From assembly GCA_024644085.1 (NCBI GenBank), contig JAHELS010000003.1, positions 1-64,000 on the forward strand: DNA of 64,000 nucleotides. The letters run 5' to 3'. The notes beneath the pieces are model-generated. The model was not told the DNA's origin. It saw only the letters and a program-made list of their open reading frames with translations, and searched no databases. Position 1 is the first letter of the stretch. Each line of letters begins with the position of its first letter. A program made the translations under genes and the position numbers. Origin of the DNA: Rhodopirellula sp. (GTDB taxonomy: Bacteria > Planctomycetota > Planctomycetia > Pirellulales > Pirellulaceae). This document shows positions 45,365 to 54,215 of the stretch, piece by piece.

Positions 45365-47359
45365 ATGACGGATTTCGGTCGCGTATTGAGATTGGCTGCC
45401 CGCAAGCGTTGGTCGCTGGCCGGAATCCTTTTGAGTTCGCTGATCGTTGCCGTTCTTTGGGGCGCGAACATTGGCACGCTCTATCCGTTGGTGGAAGTCG
45501 TTTTCAAGGGCGACAGTCTGCCCGACTATGCGGCTCGCAAGATTGACGAAGCCGACCTGCGGCTGATCGAACTGGATGACAAGATCTGTGAGCTCAGCAG
45601 CCAGTTGGCCGAATCCACGGGCCAAACTGCGGACGATATCCGATTGAAGATCGAGTCGGCCGAAGTCGAGCGCAAGGTCGTTGCTGATTCGGTCTACTAC
45701 GTCACTCGAATGCAACCTTCGATTACCAAATATGCACCTGAAGGTGCCTACGCGACACTGCTGGTGATCGTCGGCGCGTTGATAGCCGGAACCGCGATCA
45801 AGCTGGTCGCTCTGATGGCCAACTTGATGCTGGTCCAGTACGTCGCAGAGAAAACTTCGGTGGAACTGAGGTCTATTTTTTTCCGCAAGGCACTCCACCT
45901 GGACTTGGACTCGTTCGGCGAAAATGGATCCGCGGAATTGACGGCGCGTTTGACCAATGACATCACGCACGTCTCGACAGGAATCACTGTACTGTTCGGA
46001 CGTCTGCTACGTGAACCGTTGAAAATGCTTGTCTGCCTGGGCGGGGCGATGTTTGTGTGTTGGCGACTCCTGTTGCTCGTCATGATCGTGACGCCGTTGG
46101 TCGCGTTGGTGATGCATCACCTGAGCCGTGCGATCCGTCGTGCCAGCCGCCGGGCCATGGAAGAGATGAGCCAGCTATACGGGATGTTGAACGATGCCTT
46201 CGCCGGCATTCGCGTCGTCAAGGCGTTTAACACCCAGGCGTTTGAGCGGGCCAAGTTCAATCAGGGAACAACCGCGTTTTATCGCAAGTCGATGAAGATG
46301 GCGTTTTATAACACGCTGGCCCGCAGCAGCAGCGAGATGTTGGGAATGACAACCGTTGGCCTGGCGATCCTGGCGGGCGGGTACCTGGTCGTCAACCAGA
46401 AAACTCACTTGCTCGGCATCCAAATGAGTCCGCAACCGTTGAATGTCGGCCAGGTTCTGATGTTCTTTGGATTTCTGATTGGCGCGTCCGATCCGGCGAG
46501 AAAGCTGACGGATGTTTGGAGCGGACTGCAGCGAGGGATTGCGGCAACGACGCGCGTTTACCAGGTCATCGACCAGCCGGTGCGCGTGCGCGACATTGAG
46601 AACCCACGTTCGACGCCGCGCCCGCACAAAAAGATCACATTCAAAAACGTTGCTTACCAATATCCCTCGGGACCGATCGTTCTGCGCGGTATCGACTTGA
46701 CAATCCAGCACGGCGAAACGATCGCGGTCGTAGGACCCAACGGCAGTGGCAAAAGCACGCTGGTTAGCTTGTTGTGCCGATTTGACGACCCGCAATCGGG
46801 TAGTGTCTGCCTTGATGACGTGCCAGTGCCCGAATTACGGATGCGAGACTTGCGTCGGCGGATCGCCTTGGTAACCCAGCGGACTGTGTTGTTCGACGAC
46901 ACGATCGAGAACAACATTCGTTACGGATCGCCCGGCGCCGATGCCCACGCGGTCGTTCGTGCAGCCAAGCTCGCGTTTGCGGACGAATTCATTCGTCGAA
47001 AAACACCCGATGGCTACCAAACGATTCTCGGAGCTGGCGGAATGCGGCTGTCCGGCGGGCAAATGCAGCGGATTGCACTCGCCCGCGCCTTCTTGCGACA
47101 GCCCGACATACTGATCCTTGACGAAGCGACGAGCCAGATCGACTTGGAGAGCGAACGGTTGATTCATCAGGCGCTCGAGAAATTCCTCGTGAATCGGACC
47201 GGCGTCATGATTACCCACCGCGGCACCAGCTTGGCGATGGCCGATCGCGTCGTCGTGATCGAAGGAGGACGAATTGCGGACGACGGGCGGCATGCGGACC
47301 TGGTTCAGCGAAACCGGTTCTATCAGAGTCTGTGCGGCGAAATGCGAAAGAGCGCCTGA
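45365..47359 (+). CDS. MsbA-like ABC exporter (fused permease and ATPase)
   Basis: 664 residues. Six membrane helices in an ABC type I exporter fold, then an ATPase with Walker A GPNGSGKST (about 457-465), signature LSGGQMQR, Walker B ILILDEATS and H-loop ITHRG. Between helix 1 (about 17-37) and helix 2 (about 133-155) there is a long, highly charged coiled insertion (about 45-120) that most MsbA-type exporters lack. Likely functions are export of lipid A precursor, other lipids or glycolipids. The nearest upstream gene is the third sulfatase. Confidence 0.88.
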   Translation: MTDFGRVLRLAARKRWSLAGILLSSLIVAVLWGANIGTLYPLVEVVFKGDSLPDYAARKIDEADLRLIELDDKICELSSQLAESTGQTADDIRLKIESAEVERKVVADSVYYVTRMQPSITKYAPEGAYATLLVIVGALIAGTAIKLVALMANLMLVQYVAEKTSVELRSIFFRKALHLDLDSFGENGSAELTARLTNDITHVSTGITVLFGRLLREPLKMLVCLGGAMFVCWRLLLLVMIVTPLVALVMHHLSRAIRRASRRAMEEMSQLYGMLNDAFAGIRVVKAFNTQAFERAKFNQGTTAFYRKSMKMAFYNTLARSSSEMLGMTTVGLAILAGGYLVVNQKTHLLGIQMSPQPLNVGQVLMFFGFLIGASDPARKLTDVWSGLQRGIAATTRVYQVIDQPVRVRDIENPRSTPRPHKKITFKNVAYQYPSGPIVLRGIDLTIQHGETIAVVGPNGSGKSTLVSLLCRFDDPQSGSVCLDDVPVPELRMRDLRRRIALVTQRTVLFDDTIENNIRYGSPGADAHAVVRAAKLAFADEFIRRKTPDGYQTILGAGGMRLSGGQMQRIALARAFLRQPDILILDEATSQIDLESERLIHQALEKFLVNRTGVMITHRGTSLAMADRVVVIEGGRIADDGRHADLVQRNRFYQSLCGEMRKSA

Positions 47360-47475
47360 GTGGGCAGCATTCATTTTTTTGCGTTCGCCCTCGCCGCGGT
47401 CGGAGTTCTGGTATTTCCTCGAATCGACGCTTTTGGCTATACGATTCGTGGTCACTTGCCCAGAGAGAACGCAGG

Positions 47476-48177
47476 ATGAACAACACTCCCACCACGCCTA
47501 CCTTTTCGGAAATCATCCGCTCCTACCCGTTTCGGGTCGGGATCTACGCTGTGATCACCTTTGCCCTGTTTGAATGGGTCTATTGGGCGGTTGGAACTCG
47601 AGGTGCCGACGCGATTGGCAAAGAAAACGGGCCCGTCGAGATGGCACAGGTCGTGTTGGCGGTGATCGGCGCAGTGGGTCTTTTCTGTGCCGCGCGATGG
47701 ACAATGATTGGCCGCGCCGGACTGATTGTCTGCGCGTCAGTGGTAACCTATGCCGCCGCGCGTGAATCGGATGCGGTTTTCGAGGCCTTGCTGTTCGACG
47801 ACGCGTACAAGTGGGTCGTAGGTCTGCCGCTGGGAGTGCTTTGTTTCTCGGTGATTTATGCCGAGCGACGTCAATTCATGGCCGACACGATGTGGCTGAT
47901 GCGACACCCCGCTGCAACGTTGTTCGCAATCGCCGGTGTGTATTTGTGTTTCGTGTGCCAAATCCTCGATCGGCCGAACATGTGGACGACCGTCGGCGAT
48001 GCCGAGGCTGTTGGGACTGCAAAGGCCTTGGTGGAAGAATTCGCGGAACTGTTCGCCTACCTGCTGCTGGCGTTTTCCGGATTTGAAGCCGCGGTGCTGG
48101 CTCGACGTGGCCAAATGATTGCGAGTAAGGCTAAACGCACCATGGCACCAGTCGAAATCTACAAGATGGCGGCATGA
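47476..48177 (+). CDS. Polytopic membrane protein of unknown function
   Basis: 233 residues from ATG 47476 (MNNTPTTPTFSEII). About seven hydrophobic segments cover most of the length. There are a few conserved-looking polar residues inside helices, such as ESDAVFEALLFDDAYKW and EEFAELFAYLLLAFSG. No family was recognised. Extending to 47332 adds a section overlapping the end of the ABC exporter, which is unlikely. It may be co-transcribed with the exporter. Confidence 0.6.
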   Translation: MNNTPTTPTFSEIIRSYPFRVGIYAVITFALFEWVYWAVGTRGADAIGKENGPVEMAQVVLAVIGAVGLFCAARWTMIGRAGLIVCASVVTYAAARESDAVFEALLFDDAYKWVVGLPLGVLCFSVIYAERRQFMADTMWLMRHPAATLFAIAGVYLCFVCQILDRPNMWTTVGDAEAVGTAKALVEEFAELFAYLLLAFSGFEAAVLARRGQMIASKAKRTMAPVEIYKMAA

Positions 48178-48188
48178 CGCCACTTCGC

Positions 48189-48536
48189 TCAAGCTGCGGT
48201 TTCGCCACCGTTTTCGGATCGCGGCATCGGTAACCGCCGACCGACGAGCCAGCATCCCAACAGCACCATGCTGAGTGTGACCAGGATTCCCGTATCCAAC
48301 TCAATTACCGGGGCCGTCCATTGGCTCGGACCGATTTGCTCGCGTTGAAACGATTCGATGTAGGCCGCCTTGAAAGAATACGCCATCAGCGCAGTCGCAG
48401 CGTGCCAAGCGAATAAAAGCGTAAAGAGACCCATTCCGAGACTTGCCCGCTTCCAGGCATAGAGGCCGGTGATCAGGACCCCAGCAGCGCAAAGCACCAG
48501 CACGACAACCGTCCACGATAGTAGAGTGAATCCCAT
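48189..48536 (-). CDS. Small membrane protein
   Basis: 115 residues from ATG 48536. Hydrophobic segments near 6-27, 33-53 and 80-98, with a polar loop between the last two. No motif was identified. The gene is convergent with the polytopic membrane protein, with stops 11 bases apart, and could share a transcript with the small membrane gene upstream. Confidence 0.55.
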   Translation of the reverse strand: MGFTLLSWTVVVLVLCAAGVLITGLYAWKRASLGMGLFTLLFAWHAATALMAYSFKAAYIESFQREQIGPSQWTAPVIELDTGILVTLSMVLLGCWLVGRRLPMPRSENGGETAA

Positions 48537-48638
48537 TTGATGAACCAGTTCTCAGGACAGGTTGTTGCTTCCCCGGGCCGTCATTCGCCACAAAAAGGAC
48601 AGTCTTGTTGTTTGCCACACATATCCATCGAATGTTAT

Positions 48639-49022
48639 CTATTGAGCGAACACAAGTCGGACCAATCCCATCGTGAGTGCAAAAACGAACCCGTAAGAAA
48701 ACCGATCGAGCATCATCCTCTGCTTACCCTTCGCCTCACGATATTTTCCGGTCCACTCAAATGCCAACCCCAGCAGGATGGGAGTGATCGCGAGATTCGC
48801 GTACTGAACGATCGGGTTATCGATCAGGTGCCTGGGCATGAGCAGCAGGCTGAGTGCCCCGCCGACCAGTCCGAGCATGAAATAGGCGAAGAGAACGAGA
48901 CCCTTGTGGAACTTCTGCTCTTTGCGAAACGGTTCCAGAAGCGAGCGAAAGCCAAACTCGAACAAGGCTTGAACGAGCACTTCGCCAACCAACTGCAGCA
49001 GCAATTCGAAAATCAATTCCAC
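48639..49022 (-). CDS. Small membrane protein
   Basis: 127 residues, GTG start at 49022 with AGGAAG seven bases upstream. Hydrophobic segments near 42-62, 72-88 and 105-125; the N-terminal 35 residues read as an amphipathic helix. No family was recognised. It lies just downstream of cysK on the same strand (67 bases), so co-transcription is plausible. Confidence 0.55.
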   Translation of the reverse strand: MELIFELLLQLVGEVLVQALFEFGFRSLLEPFRKEQKFHKGLVLFAYFMLGLVGGALSLLLMPRHLIDNPIVQYANLAITPILLGLAFEWTGKYREAKGKQRMMLDRFSYGFVFALTMGLVRLVFAQ

Positions 49023-49089
49023 GCAAGCTTCCTGTCACGCCGGCGCGGGGCGCACCACCACGCCGGACTGTGGAATTCACCAAGATTGT

Positions 49090-50031
49090 CTAGAGGCCGA
49101 GGTCGCCGAAGAGTGGCGTGCTGAGATATCGTTCGCCAAGGCTGCACATGATCGTAACGATCCGTTTGCCCTTCATGTCTGGCCGAGCGGCGACCTGGGC
49201 GGCAGCCCAAAGGTTCGCACCGCTGCTGATACCGGCTACGATCCCTTCTTCTTTGGCAAGCTTCCGGCCCCATTCGAACGCGTCCTCGTCGTCGACCTGG
49301 ACAACGTCGTCGACGATCGATGTGTCGAGGTTTTTGGGGACAAATCCAGCTCCGATTCCCTGGATGCGGTGCTTGCCGGGATCACCGCCGCTGATGACCG
49401 GCGAATGTTTCGGTTCCACGGCAATCGCCTTGAAATCCGGATTGTGTTTCTTGATGAACCGGGCGACACCGGTAATCGTCCCGCCTGTACCCACCCCGGC
49501 GACGATGGCGTCGATATTCTGTCCGCTGTCTGCCCAAATCTCAGGCCCTGTCGTCGCTTCGTGAATGGCCGGATTGGCGGGGTTCTCGAACTGCTGAGGC
49601 ATGAACGAATTGTCGGTGGTTTCAACCAACTCGGCCGCGCGATTGATGGCACCTTTCATGCCTTCACCGGCAGGCGTCAAGACAAGGTTTGCCCCCATCG
49701 CGCGCAACAGCGCCCGGCGTTCGACAGACATCGACTCGGGCATCGTCAATGTCAATTTGTAACCCTTGGCAGCACAAACAAATGCCAGCGCGATGCCCGT
49801 ATTGCCGCTGGTCGGTTCGATGATATGCGTATCCTTGTTGATGTTTCCGTCTCGCTCGCCGGCTTCGATCATCGCGACGCCGATACGGTCCTTGACGCTG
49901 TTGAGCGGTTGAAAGAATTCGCACTTGGCAAAGATCGTCGCTCCACCTTCGGGGCCAAGGCGATTGATTTGAATCATCGGCGTGTCACCGATCGCTTGCG
50001 AAGCGTCGGCGTAGGTTTTGTCGCGGGGCAT
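49090..50031 (-). CDS. cysK: Cysteine synthase (O-acetylserine sulfhydrylase)
   Basis: 313 residues, ATG 50031, preceded by GAGG. The PLP Lys lies in LNSVKDRIGVAMIE (about 47), followed by the phosphate/substrate loop TSGNTGIALAF. The GVGTGGTITGVARF loop binds the PLP phosphate. The end ..YLSTPLF is typical of CysK. It condenses O-acetylserine with sulfide to cysteine. Length and motifs are standard; cystathionine beta-synthase-like activity is less likely because no regulatory domains are present. Confidence 0.93.
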   Translation of the reverse strand: MPRDKTYADASQAIGDTPMIQINRLGPEGGATIFAKCEFFQPLNSVKDRIGVAMIEAGERDGNINKDTHIIEPTSGNTGIALAFVCAAKGYKLTLTMPESMSVERRALLRAMGANLVLTPAGEGMKGAINRAAELVETTDNSFMPQQFENPANPAIHEATTGPEIWADSGQNIDAIVAGVGTGGTITGVARFIKKHNPDFKAIAVEPKHSPVISGGDPGKHRIQGIGAGFVPKNLDTSIVDDVVQVDDEDAFEWGRKLAKEEGIVAGISSGANLWAAAQVAARPDMKGKRIVTIMCSLGERYLSTPLFGDLGL

Positions 50032-50101
50032 GAGGACCTCAGGGGACAGTTGACAGTTTGGTGTGACGGAAAATCGCTCAGGACTCAGGCGTGTTAAAGA
50101 G

Positions 50102-50118
50102 TGTGAATCGATTTCACA
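50102..50118. promoter_or_regulatory. Short palindrome upstream of cysK
   Basis: TGTGAA-TCGAT-TTCACA at 50102-50118 has perfect six-base arms, about 70 bases before the cysK start. It resembles a CRP/FNR-type site with one extra spacer base. The regulator is unknown, and the match may be accidental. Confidence 0.3.
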
Positions 50119-50293
50119 GGCGTGATGATCTCTTCAACGATGGCTGACATCGCGTCATTGTTGATGAGTTTCAGCCGGGCTGCAATGCAGGTTCAAGTCC
50201 GCGACCCGACGACACAACCGATCGCAAGAGCGGACTCAGAAACATTGCCGTAGGCGTAGAGATCGCACGGCCTGGAAAAGATCGTGGCCAACG

Positions 50294-51304
50294 TCAATTG
50301 ACGTCCCACGTGTCTCCGGAGTGGAACAGGACGTCGAGGTCGCCGTCGCCTCTGGTCTTTTTTGCGTGTTCGACCTGGGCGTTGATCTGTTCGTCATAGA
50401 TCGAAACGCCCTCAACAGCTCGGAGTACGCCAATCGGCTCGGGCATCGAAGGATACGTCATCCGCGACAACATCATATGAATCGACGGATTCGGGTCCTT
50501 TTCATCATGAATCAGCAGATCGTCGGCCGGCACATCGTCCGTGCTGACGACCTCCAAGTGCGTGCCGACCAAGCGAATTCCTTTTTTACCACCGGCAAAT
50601 ACGAGCGGTTTGCCGTGCTCAAGCTCAACGACATTTTCGTCGCGTTGTTTCTTTTCCTGAGCGTAGGCCATCGCACCATCATTGAACACGTTGCAATTCT
50701 GGTAGACCTCGACGAGCGATGCCCCCTTGTGCGCCGCGGCACGCTTGAGCGTCTCGCCGAGATGTTTGACGTGGGCGTCGATACTTCGGGCTACGAACGT
50801 CGCTTCCGCGGCCAAAGCGATCGACAGCGGGCTGACCGGATGGTCAATCGAACCCATCGGTGTACTTTTGGTAACCTGGCCCTCAGTGCTCGTTGGGCTG
50901 TATTGGCCCTTGGTCAATCCGTAGATGCGGTTGTTGAACAGGATGATGTTGATATCGAGATTTCGTCGCAGCGCATGGATGAAGTGGTTTCCTCCGATCG
51001 ACAACGCATCTCCATCGCCGGTGATCACCCACACCATCAGATCAGGACGCGTCGATTTGAGTCCGGTTGCGAACGCCGGGGCCCGACCGTGAATGCTGTG
51101 CATCCCATAGGTGTTCATGTAGTAGGGAAATCGGCTGCTGCAGCCGATCCCGCTGACAAACACAATCTTTTCGCGCGGGACGCCAAGATCCGGCAGCACC
51201 TTTTTCATTTGGGCCAGGATCGAGTAATCGCCGCAACCCGGGCACCATCGAACATCCTGGTCCGAGGCGAAATCAGCAGGTTTCAGAACGGGTAACGTAG
51301 ACAT
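50294..51304 (-). CDS. korB: 2-oxoacid:ferredoxin oxidoreductase, beta subunit
   Basis: 336 residues from ATG 51304. Contains WCPGCGDYSI and GIGCSSRF (Fe-S ligand Cys residues) and the thiamine pyrophosphate motif GDGDALSIGGNHF .. NNRIYGLTKGQYSPTS. It should oxidatively decarboxylate 2-oxoglutarate (or another 2-oxoacid), passing electrons to ferredoxin. It is encoded directly after the alpha subunit on the same strand, separated by about 100 bases that hold a 15-base triple repeat. Confidence 0.92.
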   Translation of the reverse strand: MSTLPVLKPADFASDQDVRWCPGCGDYSILAQMKKVLPDLGVPREKIVFVSGIGCSSRFPYYMNTYGMHSIHGRAPAFATGLKSTRPDLMVWVITGDGDALSIGGNHFIHALRRNLDINIILFNNRIYGLTKGQYSPTSTEGQVTKSTPMGSIDHPVSPLSIALAAEATFVARSIDAHVKHLGETLKRAAAHKGASLVEVYQNCNVFNDGAMAYAQEKKQRDENVVELEHGKPLVFAGGKKGIRLVGTHLEVVSTDDVPADDLLIHDEKDPNPSIHMMLSRMTYPSMPEPIGVLRAVEGVSIYDEQINAQVEHAKKTRGDGDLDVLFHSGDTWDVN

Positions 51305-51338
51305 GGTCAGGTTGTCGTTTCAGATTGGCAGTGATCAA

Positions 51339-51383
51339 TTTCCAGTGCGGCCGTTTCCAGTGCGGCCGTTTCCAGCGCGGCCG
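51339..51383. repeat. Triple 15-base tandem repeat between korA and korB
   Basis: Three adjacent copies of TTTCCAGTGCGGCCG (51339-51353, 51354-51368, 51369-51383; the third has one base change) lie in the korA-korB spacer. It may affect korB translation or be neutral slippage. Confidence 0.75.
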
Positions 51384-51406
51384 TGCCGCCGGTGCCCTTA
51401 TGGCTT

Positions 51407-53305
51407 CTATCCAGCTCTACTCTTCGCCCGGACCGGTTTCGACTCTCGGCGGGCGGGAGCATGTGCCTCGATTGCTTCGACCAACTCGGTCACCGTGAAC
51501 GGTTTCCCCTGGACCTTGTTGACCCCGATACAGTCAACCAGGTACGCCGCGCGAAGCAACATCCGCAATTGACCGGTATTCAATTCGGGAACCAGAACGG
51601 TCCGGTAAGAACGCAACAGGTCACCCAGATTCGCCGGCAGCGGATTCATGTACCGCACATGCGCATGGCTGACGCTGAATCCGGAGCTTCGACAGCGCTG
51701 GACAGCCGTGTGACAGGCGCCGTAGGTGCCTCCCCACGAAACCACCAACACGTCGCCGGATTCTTCGCCGAAAACGTCCTGGGGCGGAATCCGCTCGGCG
51801 ATTCGACTGACTTTCGCTTCCCGCGTGTCGGTCATGTGTTGGTGATTGGCGGGATCGTAGCTGACGTTGCCGGTCACGTCTTCTTTCTCCAGGCCTCCGA
51901 CACGGTGCATCAGACCGGGCGTTCCGGGGATCGCCCAAGGTCGCGCCAGGTACTCGTCGCGCGCGTAGGGCATGAAAGGCTCGTCGGTATCGACGCCGTC
52001 GGGATGCTCAATTCGAATCGGGGCGAGACTCGCCATATCAGGAATTCGCCACGGCTCACTACCATTGGCGATGTACCCGTCGGACAGAATCATGACCGGC
52101 ACCATGCACTGGGTCGCGATCCGCCAGGCTTCGATTGCTACGTCAAAGCAATCAGCCGGGGAGCGGGGCGCCAAGATGGGCAATGGCGATTCGCCGTTGC
52201 GGCCGAACATCCCCTGAAGCAAATCACTTTGTTCCGTTTTTGTCGGAAGACCGGTACTCGGTCCGCCGCGTTGTACGTTGATGACGATCAGCGGCAACTC
52301 GAGAATCATCCCGAGGCCCATCCCTTCGGCCTTGAGCGCGATCCCGGGACCGCTGCTGGCCGTGACGCCCATCGTGCCACCGAACGCGGCGCCGATCGTC
52401 GCACACACGGCTGCGATCTCATCCTCGGCCTGGAACGTTCTCACACCAAAATGCTTGTACTTGGTCAGCTCATGCAAGATGTCGCTTGCCGGGGTAATCG
52501 GGTAGGTCCCGTAAAACAGATCTTTTCCACTTAATTTCGAAGCCGCGATCAATCCCCATGCCAGCGCCTGGTTCCCCATGATGTTGCGGTACGTACCCGG
52601 ATCCAACTCCGCAGCCTCGACCTGGTAACTTTCGCCGAAGGCTTCGGTCGTTTCACCATAGGCCCATCCGGCGCGAAGTGCCGCCTCGTTCGCCTGGGCA
52701 ACTTCGGGTTTCTTGCCGAACTTGTCGTTGATGAACCGCAGCGTTGGTTCGAGCGAACGACCGAACAGCCAATACACCAGCCCCATTGCAAAGAAGTTCT
52801 TGCAGCGGTCGGCGATCTTGGTGCTCAATCCATATTCGGCAACTGCTTCTCGCGTCAATTTCGTCATCTCGACGCGGACAACACGGTACGTCTCTTCGAT
52901 CACGTCCGCATCCAACGGGTTCGATTCGACCTTGGCGAGTTTGAATTCCTTGTCGTTGAACCCATCGTCGTTGGCGATCAGGATTCCGCCTTTTCGCAAG
53001 TCATCGAGGTTGGTGACCATCGCCGCCGGATTCATCACAACCAGCGCGTCAAGCGTGTCGCCCGGCGTGAAAATTTCCTCGCTGGCAAATTGCACCTGAA
53101 ACCCGGACACGCCTGCCCGAGTTCCGCGCGGTGCCCGAATCTCGGCCGGAAAGTCCGGAAAGGTGGCAACGTCGTTGCCGGCCAGGGCACTGGTGTTGGT
53201 CAACTGCGTGCCCAGCAGCTGCATCCCGTCACCCGAGTCGCCGGCAAGTCGAACGGTGATACCGGAGACAGACTGAATGTCTTTTGAAGTGTTTTGGGAG
53301 GCCAT
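51407..53305 (-). CDS. korA: 2-oxoacid:acceptor oxidoreductase, fused gamma-alpha subunit
   Basis: 632 residues from ATG 53305. The first about 200 residues form the gamma domain (VRLAGDSGDGMQLLGTQL, FPAEIRAPRG). The rest is the alpha (pyrimidine-binding) part with YPITPASDILHELTKY and AFGGTMGVTASSGPGIALK, plus the trailing domain with VVSWGGTYGACHTAVQ. This gamma-alpha fusion is typical of KorA. With KorB it forms a CoA-dependent 2-oxoglutarate:ferredoxin oxidoreductase for an alternative TCA step. A 20-base palindrome lies immediately upstream of its start codon. Confidence 0.92.
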   Translation of the reverse strand: MASQNTSKDIQSVSGITVRLAGDSGDGMQLLGTQLTNTSALAGNDVATFPDFPAEIRAPRGTRAGVSGFQVQFASEEIFTPGDTLDALVVMNPAAMVTNLDDLRKGGILIANDDGFNDKEFKLAKVESNPLDADVIEETYRVVRVEMTKLTREAVAEYGLSTKIADRCKNFFAMGLVYWLFGRSLEPTLRFINDKFGKKPEVAQANEAALRAGWAYGETTEAFGESYQVEAAELDPGTYRNIMGNQALAWGLIAASKLSGKDLFYGTYPITPASDILHELTKYKHFGVRTFQAEDEIAAVCATIGAAFGGTMGVTASSGPGIALKAEGMGLGMILELPLIVINVQRGGPSTGLPTKTEQSDLLQGMFGRNGESPLPILAPRSPADCFDVAIEAWRIATQCMVPVMILSDGYIANGSEPWRIPDMASLAPIRIEHPDGVDTDEPFMPYARDEYLARPWAIPGTPGLMHRVGGLEKEDVTGNVSYDPANHQHMTDTREAKVSRIAERIPPQDVFGEESGDVLVVSWGGTYGACHTAVQRCRSSGFSVSHAHVRYMNPLPANLGDLLRSYRTVLVPELNTGQLRMLLRAAYLVDCIGVNKVQGKPFTVTELVEAIEAHAPARRESKPVRAKSRAG

Positions 53306-53311
53306 TTATCG

Positions 53312-53331
53312 GAGGCGTCGGCCGACGCCTC
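53312..53331. promoter_or_regulatory. 20-base perfect palindrome at the korA leader
   Basis: GAGGCGTCGGCCGACGCCTC is self-complementary and ends seven bases from the korA ATG on the minus strand. It covers the place where a ribosome-binding site would be, and none is otherwise visible. It could be a transcriptional operator, a translational hairpin or a dispersed palindrome. Confidence 0.5.
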
Positions 53332-53481
53332 AATGCGCGTGATTGGGTGGGAGTTTAGGGATTGTATCGATCCTTACGAATCCGAAACTTACCGAAATTC
53401 TATAAATGAAACAGAGAAACGTAACTGCCACTAAGGAACTAAACGCGGTTTTTAAGCAGAAACCCCGATTCAGGCACCCCT

Positions 53482-54141
53482 TCAGGCCTGGTCCAGTACA
53501 GCCTCACCCCAAAGGCTCGGGTCGTCCATCACCGGGTATTCGGGTCCAAGGGCCAAAGTTTGCCATCCGAGTTCGCGGTCGACCACGCAATAAAACATCC
53601 CAATTCGAGGTTGTTCGCCAGGGTCAAAACCGGTCAAAGCGGCGGCCGGGATCCATCCCGAAAGCTCATAACCATCATGCCGCGGAAACGCCGCGATTCT
53701 CAATTTACCCGCCGGGACACTCCGGGGATGGCTCCTCGCGCGATTGATCGGCACCAACGCCACGACGGGAGCGTCACGTTTCGGCCCGCCACCAGCGGGC
53801 ATCCAAAGAAAACGGTGGCAATACTGGGTGGCCCGGTGAATCCCCGGACTGCATCGGGTGTCGATCCACAGGTGAAATCCGTCACTTTCGTCGAGCCGCG
53901 AATCGCGACACCACGGCAATTGGCGTTTTCCGTTAACCAACACGTGCACACCGATTCCTTCGGTGCTCCAAGCCATCCGGACATCGGCAAAAACCTCGCG
54001 GTCGGCCAGTGCTCCGAAGGAAGGCAGACGGCAGCGGGTCGGTAATTTCAACCCCTTGTCGGTCCAGGTGCAGGCGTGCTTGCGAATCGCGACCTCAAAT
54101 CGGAACAGGAACGTGCAATCGATCAATTGCGAGGATGCCAT
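53482..54141 (-). CDS. DOMON/CBM9-like protein of unknown function
   Basis: 219 residues from ATG 54141 (MASSQLIDCTFLF). Beta-rich throughout, with VFADVRMAWSTEGIGVHVLVNG, DGFHLWIDTR and GYELSGWIPAAALTGFDP. This is the pattern of carbohydrate-binding-module-9/DOMON-like sandwich domains. It lacks a signal peptide, so a cytoplasmic role is likely unless the start is wrong. It is probably co-transcribed with the upstream kinase gene. Binding partner unknown. Confidence 0.65.
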   Translation of the reverse strand: MASSQLIDCTFLFRFEVAIRKHACTWTDKGLKLPTRCRLPSFGALADREVFADVRMAWSTEGIGVHVLVNGKRQLPWCRDSRLDESDGFHLWIDTRCSPGIHRATQYCHRFLWMPAGGGPKRDAPVVALVPINRARSHPRSVPAGKLRIAAFPRHDGYELSGWIPAAALTGFDPGEQPRIGMFYCVVDRELGWQTLALGPEYPVMDDPSLWGEAVLDQA

Positions 54142-54215
54142 GGCATGCTGAATCAAGAGGAACGTTGCGGCCTCAGCCGCGGAAAACCAATCATCCGTCG
54201 ATTTGCCCGTGCTCG

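Noticed and set aside
50291-50304. Palindrome ACGTCAATTGACGT at the korB stop
   Set aside because: A 14-base palindrome without a following T run; too short to call a terminator, and it overlaps coding sequence.
51383-52534. 383-codon open frame antisense to korA
   Set aside because: Opposite strand of a gene with full gamma-alpha oxidoreductase motifs; no support for an independent product.
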